Assembly (NCBI RefSeq): GCF_900113695.1 | Contig: NZ_FOQH01000013.1 | Coordinates: 1-64,000, forward strand | Direction: 5' to 3' | From: Albimonas pacifica | GTDB taxonomy: Bacteria > Pseudomonadota > Alphaproteobacteria > Rhodobacterales > Rhodobacteraceae | Length of the DNA stretch: 64,000 bases | Shown here: piece after piece, positions 31,377 to 40,659 of the stretch | Numbering within the stretch: the first letter of the stretch is position 1 | How the letters are laid out: every line of letters begins with the position of its first letter | The notes under the pieces: generated by a model | The model's input: only the letters and a program-made list of their open reading frames with translations | What the model was told of the DNA's origin: nothing | Database searches by the model: none | Made by a program: the position numbers and the translations under genes

Positions 31377-33799
31377 CGGGCGGTCTCCAGGTCCAGGGCG
31401 GCGTCGATCAGGGCCTTTTCCTCGGCGTCGTGCCAGGCGTGCCAGCCGACGGCGGGGGAGGCGGCGGCGGGCCGCGAGACCAGCCGCGCGGCGCGGCCCG
31501 CCACCCGCTCGATGCGTCGGTCGAGCCAGGGGAAGGGGCCGAGGTTCTCGGGCTCCTCCTGGGCGAAGACCAGCTCGCCCCCGGCGCCGGAGAGCGCCTC
31601 CGCCAGCGCCCCGGCGGGGAAGGGGTGGAGCTGTTCGAGGCGCACGAGCGCGACCCGCCCCTCCAGCCCCCGCTCCGCCCGCGCCTTCGCCAGCAGCCAA
31701 TAGAGCTTGCCGGAGCACAGGATCACGCGCTCGGCCTTGGCGGCGGGCTCGGCCAGCACCGGGGCGAAGCCGGTTCCGGGGGCGAAGTCCGCGGGCGCGG
31801 AGGTGCAGGCGGGCAGGCGCAGCAGCAGCTTGGGGGTGAACACGGCCAGCGGCTTGGGCGTGGGCAGCGCCATCTGGCGGCGCAGCAGGTGGAAGTATTG
31901 CGCGGGCGTCGAGGGGTTGGCCGCGATCAGGTTGGCCTTGGCGCAGCGGGCCAGCACCCGCTCGACATGGCCCGTCGAGTGGTCCGGCCCGCCGCCGTCC
32001 CAGCCATGCGGCAGCAGCAGCACCAGGCGCGAGGTCAGCAGCCAGCGGTCCTCGCCCCCCGTCAGGAACTGGTCGAACATCGGCTGGAAGACGTTGAGGA
32101 AGTCGCCGAACTGCGCCTCCCACACGTCGAGGCCCTCATAGGCGGTCGACAGCCCGTACTCGAAGCCCAGCGCCGCGTTCTCGATGAGGGGGGAGTTGAA
32201 GACCTCCGCCGCGCCGAATTGCGAGAGCGTGTCGTGGACCGCGCCGCTCTCCTGGTCGTGCAGGCGCATGTGGCGCTGGGCGAAGGTGCCGCGCACGGCG
32301 TCCTGGCCGGAGAAACGCAGGGGGCGGCCCTCGGACAACAGCGAGGCGAAGGCCAGCGCCTCGGCGAAGGCCCAGTCCACGGGGGCCTCGCCGCGGGCCA
32401 TCCGGCGGCGCTTCGCCAGCACCTGCTGCACCTTGGGATGCAGGCGCGCCCCCGCAGGCGGCTGCGCCAGGGCGCGGGCGAGGCGCTGCATCTCCTCCAG
32501 ATCCACGCCCGTGTCATGGTGGGCGAGCAGCGCGGCCTCGGCCCCCTCCGCCAGCCCCGGCGCCTCGGGGGCGTTGGGCGTGGCGGGGGGCGCGGCGAAG
32601 GCGGCGTCGAGATCGGCCTGCAGGGCCGAGAGGTCGGGGGCCGGCAGGCCGGCGGCGGCGGCATAGCGCTCCGACAAGGGCGGCAGGGCGTCGATGGCGA
32701 CGTACATGCGCGGCTGGGTGAAGCGGGCCTCGTCCATCTCGTTGTGGCCGCGGCGGCGGTAGGCGACGAGGCGGACCACGACGTCCTCGCCCCAGCGCGC
32801 GCGCCAGCGGGCGGCGGCGCGGGCGGCGGTCAGGATCGCGTCGGGGTCGTCGCCGTCGACGTGCAGGATCGGCGTCTCGGTGATCTTGGCGACGTCGGCG
32901 GCGGTGCGCGAGGACCGCGCCTCGGCCCCGTCGGTGGTGAAGCCCACCTGGTTGTCGAGCAGCAGGTGCAGCGTGCCGCCGACCGAGTAGCCGGGCAGGC
33001 GGGAGAGCTGCAGCATCTCCATGTTCACGCCCTGGCCGGCGAGCGCCGCGTCGGTGTGCAGGATCATCGGCAGCACGTCGGGGCCGCGCCCCGCCCCCTC
33101 CGCCCGCGCCCGCCCCAGCGCCACGGGACCGACGATGGAGAGGTGGGAGGGATGCGGCGCCGTCCACACCTCCACCCCGTCCTCGCGCACGCCGTCGAAG
33201 CCCAGGTGGTAGGGCACGTCCGAGGCGGCGCCGAGCGTCGCGGGCAGGTCCGGGGCGCCGCGCAGCTCGGCCGCGATGCGCGCCAGCGGCTTGCCCAGGA
33301 CCAGCGCCATCTGGGTGATCCGGCCGCGGTGCATCCCCCCCGCCACCACCCGCCGCGCGCCCGAGGCGCGGATCGCCTCGTCCATCAGCAGCACGAAGCC
33401 CTCGGCGCCCGAGAGGCCGAAGGTCTTGGTGGTCGGCAGGCGGCGCCGGACGTCGCCCTCCAGCCGCTCGGCCGCGGCGATCAGGTGCAGGGCGCGCAGG
33501 CGGTCGGGGCGGGTCGGGGCCTCGGCCGTCTCGGCCTCCGCCGCCAGCCAGTCGAAGCGCCCGGGGTCCTGGAGGTGGCCGAACTCCCAGCCGAGGCCGC
33601 CCGCGTAGATCGCGGCGAGCGCCGCGCGCAGGTCCTCGGGGCCCGGAAGGTCGAGGGGCGCCGGCCGCTCGGGCGCCGCCAGGCCGAGCGGATCGAGCCG
33701 CGCGGCCCGCCAGCCGTGGCGCCGCCAGGCCTCGCACAGCCGCTGGGCCGTGGGGTCCTGCGCCCAGGCCTCGCCTCCGGCGCTCGCCTCGTCGCGCAT
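31373..33799 (-). CDS. 2-oxoglutarate dehydrogenase E1 (SucA) paralogue
   Basis: An 808-aa thiamine-diphosphate enzyme of the SucA/OdhA/DHTKD1 family. Family text is in order: KTFGLSGAEGFVLLMDEAI, GMHRGRITQM, NMEMLQLSRLPGYSVGGTLH, the TPP/metal block GDDPDAILTAARAA and YRRRGHNEMDEARFTQPRMY, RGTFAQRHMRLHDQE, and FNSPLIENAALGFEYGLS. It is shorter than a housekeeping SucA (usually over 900 aa), mostly through loss of the N-terminal E2-contact region. No E2 or E3 is next to it, unlike a sucAB operon. It may act on 2-oxoadipate or on 2-oxoglutarate in a catabolic side path. First gene of the operon, divergent from a CoA-transferase. Confidence 0.88.
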   Translation of the reverse strand: MRDEASAGGEAWAQDPTAQRLCEAWRRHGWRAARLDPLGLAAPERPAPLDLPGPEDLRAALAAIYAGGLGWEFGHLQDPGRFDWLAAEAETAEAPTRPDRLRALHLIAAAERLEGDVRRRLPTTKTFGLSGAEGFVLLMDEAIRASGARRVVAGGMHRGRITQMALVLGKPLARIAAELRGAPDLPATLGAASDVPYHLGFDGVREDGVEVWTAPHPSHLSIVGPVALGRARAEGAGRGPDVLPMILHTDAALAGQGVNMEMLQLSRLPGYSVGGTLHLLLDNQVGFTTDGAEARSSRTAADVAKITETPILHVDGDDPDAILTAARAAARWRARWGEDVVVRLVAYRRRGHNEMDEARFTQPRMYVAIDALPPLSERYAAAAGLPAPDLSALQADLDAAFAAPPATPNAPEAPGLAEGAEAALLAHHDTGVDLEEMQRLARALAQPPAGARLHPKVQQVLAKRRRMARGEAPVDWAFAEALAFASLLSEGRPLRFSGQDAVRGTFAQRHMRLHDQESGAVHDTLSQFGAAEVFNSPLIENAALGFEYGLSTAYEGLDVWEAQFGDFLNVFQPMFDQFLTGGEDRWLLTSRLVLLLPHGWDGGGPDHSTGHVERVLARCAKANLIAANPSTPAQYFHLLRRQMALPTPKPLAVFTPKLLLRLPACTSAPADFAPGTGFAPVLAEPAAKAERVILCSGKLYWLLAKARAERGLEGRVALVRLEQLHPFPAGALAEALSGAGGELVFAQEEPENLGPFPWLDRRIERVAGRAARLVSRPAAASPAVGWHAWHDAEEKALIDAALDLETAR

Positions 33800-33985
33800 C
33801 GCTTGCCTCCCGGTTTCGGGGCCTTATGCTGGCCTTACCTGTCGGCCGAAAGACAATCACGCGGCCGGGCGCGGGTCAAACGACGATGACGCAAATGCGG
33901 GGAGGAGAACGGCGATGGCTGTGCAGGCCGGTGTCGAACGGGCGGGGCTGCGCCCGCGGGGGCGGGGATGCCCCGGGGCTCTGGG

Positions 33986-35107
33986 ATGAGCGACGCGCTG
34001 CCCCTCAAGGGCCGCCTGGTGCTGGACCTCAGCCAGGGCATCGCGGGGCCGTCCTGCGGCATGGCGATGGCCGAGCTCGGCGCGCGGGTGATCAAGGTCG
34101 AGCCGCCCGCCGGCGACTGGATCCGCAACCTCGGCGTCGCCGCGGCGCCGGGCGCCACGGGCTTCTCGCTCTACTACAACCGCGGGAAGGAGAGCCTGAC
34201 CCTCGACCTCAAGTCGAAGGCGGGGCTGGAGGCGGCCCTCAAGCTCGCCGCCCGGGCGGACCTGCTGATCGAAAGCGGGCGCCCCGGCGTGACCGAGAAG
34301 ATGGGCCTGGGGTTCGAGGCGGTGCGCGCGCTGAACCCCGGCATCGTCTACCTGACCATCTCCGGATTCGGCCTGGTCGGTCCCCGGCGGGCCGAGCCGA
34401 TGGTCGACACCTACGCCCAGGCCTTCACCGGCATGATGGCGATCACCCGCGACGCACAGGGCGAGCCGGTGCGCTCCGGCCAGCCGCTGATCGACGCGGT
34501 GACCGGGCTCTACGCGGCCCAGGCGGCGCTGGCGGCGCTGTTCCCGACGCAGGGTCCGCGCGAGGCGCGCCGGCTGGACGTCTCGCTGGTGCAGTCGGCG
34601 GCGGCGCTGATGGGGCCCAAGCTGCTGGAGTGGGAGATCACCGGCGGCCAGGTCCTGTCGATCAACCCGCCGGCGGGGATCTACATGGCCGCCGACCGCC
34701 ACCTGGCGCTGACCCTGGTGCGGGAGACGGAGTGGGCCGGCATCTGCCGGGCGCTGGGCCGCGAGGCCTGGATCGAGGATCCCCGCTTCGCCTCCTTCGC
34801 CCTGCGCAACGCCAACTGGGACGTGCTGCGCGCCGAGATGGCGGCGATCTTCGCCACCGACACCGCAGATGCGTGGAGCGCGCGCCTGACCGCGCAGGGC
34901 ATCCTCGCGCGGCCGGTCAACGACTTCTCCGACTGGCTGGCCGAGGCGCAGGTGCAGGCGATGAACGCGGCCCCGGTGATGGACCTGGGCGCGGTCAGCC
35001 TGCCCACGCCCCGCACGCCGTCGCGCCAGCCCTTCGCCGCGCCCGCGCCGGACGCCGGCGCGCACACCGCCCGCCTGTCGGAGGAGTTCGGGCTGGTGCT
35101 CGACTGA
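33986..35107 (+). CDS. CaiB/BaiF family III CoA-transferase
   Basis: A 373-aa protein. The N-terminal LVLDLSQGIAGPSCGMAMAELGARVIKVEPP and the following YYNRGKESLTLDLKS are diagnostic; quoted here as the family's nucleotide-side fold. ISGFGLVGPRRAEPMVDTYAQAFTG carries the expected catalytic Asp. Members move CoA between acyl-CoA donors and acids such as formyl, carnitine, mesaconate or itaconate. The start may be ATG 33986 or ATG 33968; neither has a clear ribosome site. The MaoC hydratase follows on the same strand, so the pair would activate an acid and hydrate its enoyl-CoA. Confidence 0.88.
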   Translation: MSDALPLKGRLVLDLSQGIAGPSCGMAMAELGARVIKVEPPAGDWIRNLGVAAAPGATGFSLYYNRGKESLTLDLKSKAGLEAALKLAARADLLIESGRPGVTEKMGLGFEAVRALNPGIVYLTISGFGLVGPRRAEPMVDTYAQAFTGMMAITRDAQGEPVRSGQPLIDAVTGLYAAQAALAALFPTQGPREARRLDVSLVQSAAALMGPKLLEWEITGGQVLSINPPAGIYMAADRHLALTLVRETEWAGICRALGREAWIEDPRFASFALRNANWDVLRAEMAAIFATDTADAWSARLTAQGILARPVNDFSDWLAEAQVQAMNAAPVMDLGAVSLPTPRTPSRQPFAAPAPDAGAHTARLSEEFGLVLD

Positions 35108-35196
35108 CCTCGCCGGCCGGCATGGCGCATTGACATGTGCCCTACGGGTCCGGCCCGCGCCGGCGCCCGTGGGGCGCGCCGACCGACGCGCGCCGC

Positions 35197-35224
35197 GCGC
35201 CCCGGGCCCGACCCGGGGCCCCCC
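35197..35224. repeat. GC-rich palindromic intergenic repeat, copy 1
   Basis: GCGCCCCGGGCCCGACCCGG followed by GGCCCC, between the CoA-transferase and MaoC genes. It is a variant of the palindrome CCCCGGGTCGAGCCCGGGG seen at 41680, 46529 and 49591. Confidence 0.6.
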
Positions 35225-35284
35225 GCGGCCCGCCTTCCGCGCGCCCGGCGCCGCCCGGGCGCGCCCCTTCGCCAAGGAGCCCCC

Positions 35285-35773
35285 ATGACCGACGCCGCCC
35301 CGCGCATCGACCCGCTGTCGCTTCGCCCCTGCGCCACCCGATGGTTCGAGGACTACGAGGTCGGCGAGGTGTTCTACATCCCCTCGCGCACCATGACCGA
35401 CGCGCTTTTCTCGGCCTTCCAGCTCGCCTCGGGCGACAACCACCCGATCCATTACGACCGGCACTGGTGCCAGGCGCAGGGCCACCGCGAGCTGCTGGCC
35501 CACGGCTATCAGGTGGTGATCCAGACCTGCGCCGGCGCCGGCCAGCTCCCGCACATGATGGGCGACGCGCTGGTGGCGTTCCTCGAGCAGGGCTCGCGCT
35601 TTCTCGGCGCGGTCTATGCGGGCGACACGCTCTACCCGCAGCTCGAGATCTCCGAGCTGGTTCCCGGGCGCTCCACCGGCGTGATGACCTGCAAGGCCTC
35701 GGTCTGGAACCAGGACGGCAAGCTGGTGCTCGACGGGTTCCACAAGTACCTGCTGCGCAAGCGTCCCGCCTGA
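35285..35773 (+). CDS. MaoC-family enoyl-CoA hydratase/dehydratase
   Basis: A 162-aa hot-dog fold protein. The hydratase-2 motif appears as SAFQLASGDNHPIHYDRHW, with the catalytic Asp and His. RTMTDALFSAF before it and VYAGDTLYPQLEI after it match MaoC-like mesaconyl-CoA or enoyl-CoA hydratases. AAGGAG stands 5-6 nt before the ATG. It follows the CaiB transferase by 177 bases that include a palindromic repeat; co-transcription is likely but not certain. Substrate unknown; a C4-C6 unsaturated dicarboxyl-CoA is the inference from context. Confidence 0.85.
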   Translation: MTDAAPRIDPLSLRPCATRWFEDYEVGEVFYIPSRTMTDALFSAFQLASGDNHPIHYDRHWCQAQGHRELLAHGYQVVIQTCAGAGQLPHMMGDALVAFLEQGSRFLGAVYAGDTLYPQLEISELVPGRSTGVMTCKASVWNQDGKLVLDGFHKYLLRKRPA

Positions 35774-36223
35774 CCCTGCGGCCCGTCGCGCCGGCGCGCG
35801 CCCCCCGAGACGCCCGCCCCCTGCGCGCCGCCCGCCCTGCGCCGCGGGCGGGGCCGCGCCGCGCGCGCATCGCCCGACGCGGCGCCTCCGACGGCGCCGC
35901 GGGGCGCCCCGCGCCGGCCTCCGATCCGCCTCGGAAACCGCGATTCGTCATTCCGGTATGTGCGCCGCGCAATGGCCGCAGGCCCCTCCGAAGCCGATAC
36001 GAGGCGGTCATCAACCTGAAAGCGCGACAGAAAATCAGAGGCGACCCAGGCATCCCGGGGCCTGAATTCGAAACCGAGCCCCTCCTTGAACGGGTGATCT
36101 CTATTTTTCGAAAACAGGGTATTCACAAAGGCCCGGTTGCGGGCGATCATCCCCCATTCGCCTCAAGAGCGAAGCGCCGAAAGAAGGACGCCCGCGCAGA
36201 CGGGCGCTAGGGAGGATCTCCAG
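35774..36223. other. 450-base gap upstream of the peptide transporter
   Basis: The first part is Arg/Pro-coding GC-rich sequence with no supported gene. The section 35930-36150 is clearly less GC-rich (for example GACAGAAAATCAGAGG and CTATTTTTCGAAAACAGGG), so it probably holds the promoter of the ABC operon. I could not place a convincing -35/-10 pair. Confidence 0.5.
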
Positions 36224-37807
36224 ATGCCGCCGACCCGCTCGTCCGGGACTTGTCCCGCCATGCGCCCGTCCCGCCCCGACCCCCGACCCCGCCGGCGCGG
36301 GCTCGCCCGCCTCGCGGCCGCTCTCGGCGCGGCCGTCCTGCTCGCCGCGCCCTTCGCCGCCGGCGCCCAGCAGAAGGGCGGCTCGATCACCGTGGGGCTC
36401 GAGACGGACGTCACCGGCTTCGACGCGGTCGCGGGCGGCGTGCTGGGCCAGACCGGCGAGATCGTGATGCGCACGATCCAGGAGCCGCTGCTCGACTTCG
36501 ATCCCGACACCAAGGAGGTGAAGCCCCTGCTCGCCACCGCCTGGGAGGCGAACGAGGACCTCACCCAGTACACCTTCACCCTGCGCGAGGGCGTGAAGTT
36601 CCACGACGGGACCGAGTTCACCGCCGAGGACGTCGCCGCCCACTACAACCGCATCCTCGACCCCGAGCAGAAGTCGCGCTCGCGTTCCTTCATCTCGGTG
36701 ATCCAGGGGGCCGAGGCGCTGGACCGCTACACGGTGCGCTTCACCCTGGCCCACCCCTGGGGCGCCTTCCTGCCCTATCTCGCCGCCACCTCGATGTCGG
36801 GGCCGATTCCCCCGCGCGCCCATGTCGAGGCGGGCGGGCAGAACCGGCATCCGATCGGCACCGGGCCGTTCGAGTTCGTCTCCTGGCTGGGCGGCGACCG
36901 GATCGTGGTCAAGCGGTTCGAGGACTACTGGGCGAAGGACGAGATCCACCTCGACGAGGTGGTGTTCCGGATTCTGCCCGACACCCAGACCCGCTTCGCC
37001 TCGCTGAAGTCGGGCGAGGTCGACGTGATCTGGACCGACCGCGGCCAGACCATCGTCAACGCCCAGAAGGACCCCGACATCGTCTCCCTGAAGACCGAGG
37101 GCGCGGGGGCCGAGATCATCCTGCTCAACGCGCGCAACGCCCCGCTCGACGACGTGCGGGTGCGCCAGGCGCTGGCCCACGCCTTCAACCAGCCCGCGGC
37201 GGTGAAGATCATCTGGCAGGACACCAAGCCCGTGGTCTCCAGCCCGATGGGCGACAGCCGGGACTGCGGCGAGGCGAAGCTGCGCGGCTACGATCCCAAG
37301 GCCGCCAAGGCGCTGGTCGAGGACTACGGCAAGCCGATCAGGCTGAGCATGGTCCACACCGCCACCCCGCGCGGCCGCGAGATCGGCGAGCTGATCCAGC
37401 AGATGTCCAAGGCCGTGGGCATCGAGGTCGAGCTGATCCCCGTCGACCAGGGCACGCTGATCAAGCGCACCTTCGGGCGGGAATTCGACATCGTCGGCTG
37501 GCGCATCGCCGACGCGGTGGACGTGGGCCCGCAGCTCTACGCGCTGGCGCGCTCCGACAGCTCCTACAATCTCACCGGCTACAGCTCGCCCGAGTTCGAC
37601 GACCTCGCCCACCGGATGCGCACGGCGAAGGACGTCGACGAGCGGTTCGAGCTGCAGTGCGAGATCGTGGCCGAGATGAACGACCAGGCCACGATGCTCT
37701 ACTGGGGCGGGGGCGCCTTCTACGCCTTCACCACCCCGCGGGTGAAGGGCGTGCCGCCGCCCTACCGGGGCGCGGTGGACGTCACCCGCGCCTGGGTCGA
37801 GGAATGA
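36224..37807 (+). CDS. peptide/opine ABC transporter, substrate-binding protein
   Basis: A 527-aa class C binding protein (SBP_bac_5). A long Arg/Pro-rich n-region and Ala-rich core end at FAAGAQQ. The mature protein has YTFTLREGVKFHDGTEFTAEDVA, the classic family signature, and HPIGTGPFEFVSW. GGAGG is 8 nt before the chosen ATG; a more upstream ATG (36137) lacks one. It opens a five-gene operon with two permeases and two ATPases. The ligand may be a di/oligopeptide or another organic molecule. Confidence 0.93.
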   Translation: MPPTRSSGTCPAMRPSRPDPRPRRRGLARLAAALGAAVLLAAPFAAGAQQKGGSITVGLETDVTGFDAVAGGVLGQTGEIVMRTIQEPLLDFDPDTKEVKPLLATAWEANEDLTQYTFTLREGVKFHDGTEFTAEDVAAHYNRILDPEQKSRSRSFISVIQGAEALDRYTVRFTLAHPWGAFLPYLAATSMSGPIPPRAHVEAGGQNRHPIGTGPFEFVSWLGGDRIVVKRFEDYWAKDEIHLDEVVFRILPDTQTRFASLKSGEVDVIWTDRGQTIVNAQKDPDIVSLKTEGAGAEIILLNARNAPLDDVRVRQALAHAFNQPAAVKIIWQDTKPVVSSPMGDSRDCGEAKLRGYDPKAAKALVEDYGKPIRLSMVHTATPRGREIGELIQQMSKAVGIEVELIPVDQGTLIKRTFGREFDIVGWRIADAVDVGPQLYALARSDSSYNLTGYSSPEFDDLAHRMRTAKDVDERFELQCEIVAEMNDQATMLYWGGGAFYAFTTPRVKGVPPPYRGAVDVTRAWVEE

Positions 37808-37830
37808 CCGCGCCGCGGGAGGGCTGAGCG

Positions 37831-38796
37831 ATGAACGCGCTCCTGCGCCGGGCGGGGCGGCTGGCCGTGGTGCTGGCCGTCGTCACCCTGATCACCTTCC
37901 TGCTGGTCGCGGCGCTGCCCGGCGACGTCGCGCTCGACATCGCCGGCGCCGACGCGACCGAGCAGGAGGTGGCCGAGATCCGGGCCGAGATCGGGCTCGA
38001 TCGTTCCCTCGCGGTCCGCTACCTCGACTGGGTCTCGGGCATCGTCACCGGCGACTGGGGTCAGAGCTGGCGGACCGGAGAGCGGGTCTGGGACGCCATC
38101 GCCCAGCGGGTCCCGGCCTCGCTGGAGCTGATGGTGCTGGCGCAGATCATCGCGGTGTCGCTGGCGATCCCGGCGGCGCTGCTCTGCGCGCGGGCGCCGG
38201 ACGGACGGGTGGACCGCGCCATCGGCTTCCTCGCCTTCGGCTCGGTCTCGATGCCGTCCTTCATGACCGCGGTGCTGCTGATCCTGCTGTTCTCGCTGAC
38301 GCTGGGCTGGCTGCCGGCCACGGGCTACGAGCCGCTGTCCGCGGGCCTGTGGGAGAACCTGCGCCCGATGATCCTGCCCGCGCTGAGCCTGGCGCTGGTC
38401 GAGTGGACGGCGCTGATGCGCACCCTGCGGGCCGAGATGATCGGGGTCCTGCAGGAGAACTACATCGCGCTCGCCCGCGCCAAGGGGATGAGCGACCGGC
38501 GCATCCTGGTGGTGCATGCGCTGCGGCCCTCCTCCTTCTCGATGATCACCCTGCTGGGGCTCCAGGTCGGGCGGCTGATGGGCGGCTCGATCATCATCGA
38601 GCAGATCTTCGGCATCCCCGGCGTGGGGCGGCTGCTGGTGACCTCGGTCTTCTCGCGGGATTTCATGATGATCCAGGGATGCGTGACCTTCTTCGCGCTG
38701 GCCTACGTGCTGGCGAACTTCTGCACGGACCTCGCCTATGCGCGGCTCGACCCGCGGGTCCGCGGCCTCGGGGGGAAGGCGGGCGCCCATGGCTGA
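37831..38796 (+). CDS. peptide/opine ABC transporter permease (DppB type)
   Basis: A 321-aa inner-membrane permease with six helices. It has the DppB N-terminal block PGDVALDIAGADATEQEVAEI and the EAA loop NYIALARAKGMSDRRILVVHALRP. IEQIFGIPGVGRLLVTSVFSRDF follows, typical of the first permease of these importers. Its TGA lies inside the start of the next permease (ATGGCTGA). Confidence 0.94.
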   Translation: MNALLRRAGRLAVVLAVVTLITFLLVAALPGDVALDIAGADATEQEVAEIRAEIGLDRSLAVRYLDWVSGIVTGDWGQSWRTGERVWDAIAQRVPASLELMVLAQIIAVSLAIPAALLCARAPDGRVDRAIGFLAFGSVSMPSFMTAVLLILLFSLTLGWLPATGYEPLSAGLWENLRPMILPALSLALVEWTALMRTLRAEMIGVLQENYIALARAKGMSDRRILVVHALRPSSFSMITLLGLQVGRLMGGSIIIEQIFGIPGVGRLLVTSVFSRDFMMIQGCVTFFALAYVLANFCTDLAYARLDPRVRGLGGKAGAHG

Positions 38797-39685
38797 CGTC
38801 GCCGCCCCGATGCCCGCGGCGGTCGAGGACCGCCACGCCGAGGCCATCGCCGCCCACCGTCGCCGCCGGCGCCTGGGTCCGATGTTCTGGATCCCCGCCG
38901 CCTGGCTGGTCGTGCTGATCCTCGCCGCCGCCGCCGCCCCCTGGCTCGGCCTCGCGCCCCCCGACGAGATCGACTGGATGGCGATCCAGGCGCCGCCGGG
39001 GGTCGAGAACCACATCCTGGGCACCGACGTGCTGGGCCGCGACATCCTCAGCCGCGTGCTGCACGGGGCGCGGGTGTCGCTGACCGTGGGCTTCGCGGCG
39101 CCCGCCATCGGGGTGGGCATCGGCCTCGCGCTCGGCCTCGCCGCGGGCTACTTCCGCGGCTGGGTGGACGAGGTGGTGGGCATCCTGATCGACGCCTGGC
39201 TGGCGATCCCGGGGCTGGCGGTGCTGCTGCTGTTCTCGGCGGTGTTCGGGGGCTCGCTGTCGATGGTGTGCCTGTCGCTGGGGCTGCTGTTCATCCCCGC
39301 CGCCGCCCGCATCACCCGCGCCCAGACGCTGAGCTACGCCAACCGCGAGTTCGTGTTGGCGGCGCGCGCCATGGGCGCCTCCGACGCGCGCATCCTGCTG
39401 CGCGAAGTGCTGCCCAACATCGTCTGGCCGCTGATGGCATTCGTGATGATCGACATCCCCATCGCCATCGTGGTCGAGGGCGCGCTTTCCTTCCTCGGCC
39501 TCTCGGTCAAGGCCCCCACGCCCTCCTGGGGCGGCATGATCGCCGAGGGGCGCGAGCATATCGAGGACTCGTCCTGGATCAGCCTGATCCCCACCGCGGT
39601 GATGTTCGTCACGGTGCTGAGCTTCAACCTCGCCGGCGACGTGATCCGCCGCCGCTTCGCCGACACGCGGGAGGCCGCGCTGTGA
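38789..39685 (+). CDS. peptide/opine ABC transporter permease (DppC type)
   Basis: A 298-aa permease. A charged N-tail with RRRRRLGP precedes the first helix. HILGTDVLGRDILSRVLHGARVSL is the DppC signature, and the EAA loop reads NREFVLAARAMGASDARILLREVLPN. The start ATG 38789 overlaps the upstream stop by 8 bases; a longer in-frame start would lie within dppB-like sequence. It ends in a GTGA overlap with the first ATPase. Confidence 0.94.
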   Translation: MADVAAPMPAAVEDRHAEAIAAHRRRRRLGPMFWIPAAWLVVLILAAAAAPWLGLAPPDEIDWMAIQAPPGVENHILGTDVLGRDILSRVLHGARVSLTVGFAAPAIGVGIGLALGLAAGYFRGWVDEVVGILIDAWLAIPGLAVLLLFSAVFGGSLSMVCLSLGLLFIPAAARITRAQTLSYANREFVLAARAMGASDARILLREVLPNIVWPLMAFVMIDIPIAIVVEGALSFLGLSVKAPTPSWGGMIAEGREHIEDSSWISLIPTAVMFVTVLSFNLAGDVIRRRFADTREAAL

Positions 39686-40659
39686 GCCTGCTGGAGGTCG
39701 AGAACGCCCGCGTCGCCTTCCCCACCGCCCGCGGCCTGCTGACCGCGGTGGACGGGGTGTCGCTCTCGGTCGACGAGGGCCGTGTGCTTGGGATCGTGGG
39801 CGAGAGCGGTTCGGGCAAATCCGTGCTGTCGCGCGCCATCATGGGCCTTCTGCCCCGCAGCGCCCGCACCGGCGAGGCGATGCGCATCCGCCTCGGCGGG
39901 CGGGAGCTGGGCGCGCTGCCCGAGCGCGAGCTGCGCCGCCTGCGCGGGCGCGAGATGGCGATGATCTTCCAGGACCCGATGACCGCGCTGAACCCGGTGA
40001 TGACGCTGGGCGACCAGATCGGCGAGAGCCTGCGCCTGCACCTCGGCATGGGCCGCCGCCAGGCCCGCGACCGCTCGGTCGAGCTGCTGGCCGCCGTGGG
40101 CCTGCCGCAGCCCGCAACCCGCGTCGACCAGCACCCCCACCAGCTTTCGGGGGGCATGCGCCAGCGGGTGGCCATCGCCATCGCGCTGGCCTGCGACCCG
40201 CGGCTGCTGATCGCGGACGAGCCGACGACGGCGCTCGACGTCACCGTGCAGCACGGGATCCTCGACCTCCTGCAGGCGCAGTCGCGCGAACGGGGCATGG
40301 CGATGATCCTGATCACCCACGACCTCGGGGTGGTGGCGGGGCGGGCCGACGAGGTGGCGGTGATGTATGCGGGCCGCGTGGTCGAGCAGGCCCCGACCCG
40401 CGCCCTCTTCGCCGCCGCCTCGATGCCCTACACCCGCGGCCTGCTCGCCTCGATCCCGCGGATCGAGGATGCGCCGGGCCGGCGGCTGGAGGCGATCGGC
40501 GGCCGTCCGCCCGACCTCGTCAGCCCGCCCGCCGGCTGCGCCTTCTCGCCCCGCTGCGCCCATGCCTCCGACCTCTGCCGCCGCCAGGCGCCGGGGCTGG
40601 AGGACGGCGGCGCCACCCGCTTCGCCTGCTGGCATCCCGCGCTGGAGGCCGCCGAATGA
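39682..40659 (+). CDS. peptide/opine ABC transporter ATP-binding protein (DppD type)
   Basis: A 325-aa ATPase starting with GTG, overlapping the permease stop. Walker A is GESGSGKS, the Q-loop is MIFQDPMTALNPVMT, the signature LSGGMRQR, Walker B LLIADEPTTALD and the H-loop ITHDLGVVA. The C-terminal oligopeptide/dipeptide domain has PPAGCAFSPRCAHA...C, a cysteine pattern known to bind an Fe-S cluster or metal in related ATPases. It works with the following ATPase as a heterodimer. Confidence 0.94.
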   Translation: MSLLEVENARVAFPTARGLLTAVDGVSLSVDEGRVLGIVGESGSGKSVLSRAIMGLLPRSARTGEAMRIRLGGRELGALPERELRRLRGREMAMIFQDPMTALNPVMTLGDQIGESLRLHLGMGRRQARDRSVELLAAVGLPQPATRVDQHPHQLSGGMRQRVAIAIALACDPRLLIADEPTTALDVTVQHGILDLLQAQSRERGMAMILITHDLGVVAGRADEVAVMYAGRVVEQAPTRALFAAASMPYTRGLLASIPRIEDAPGRRLEAIGGRPPDLVSPPAGCAFSPRCAHASDLCRRQAPGLEDGGATRFACWHPALEAAE

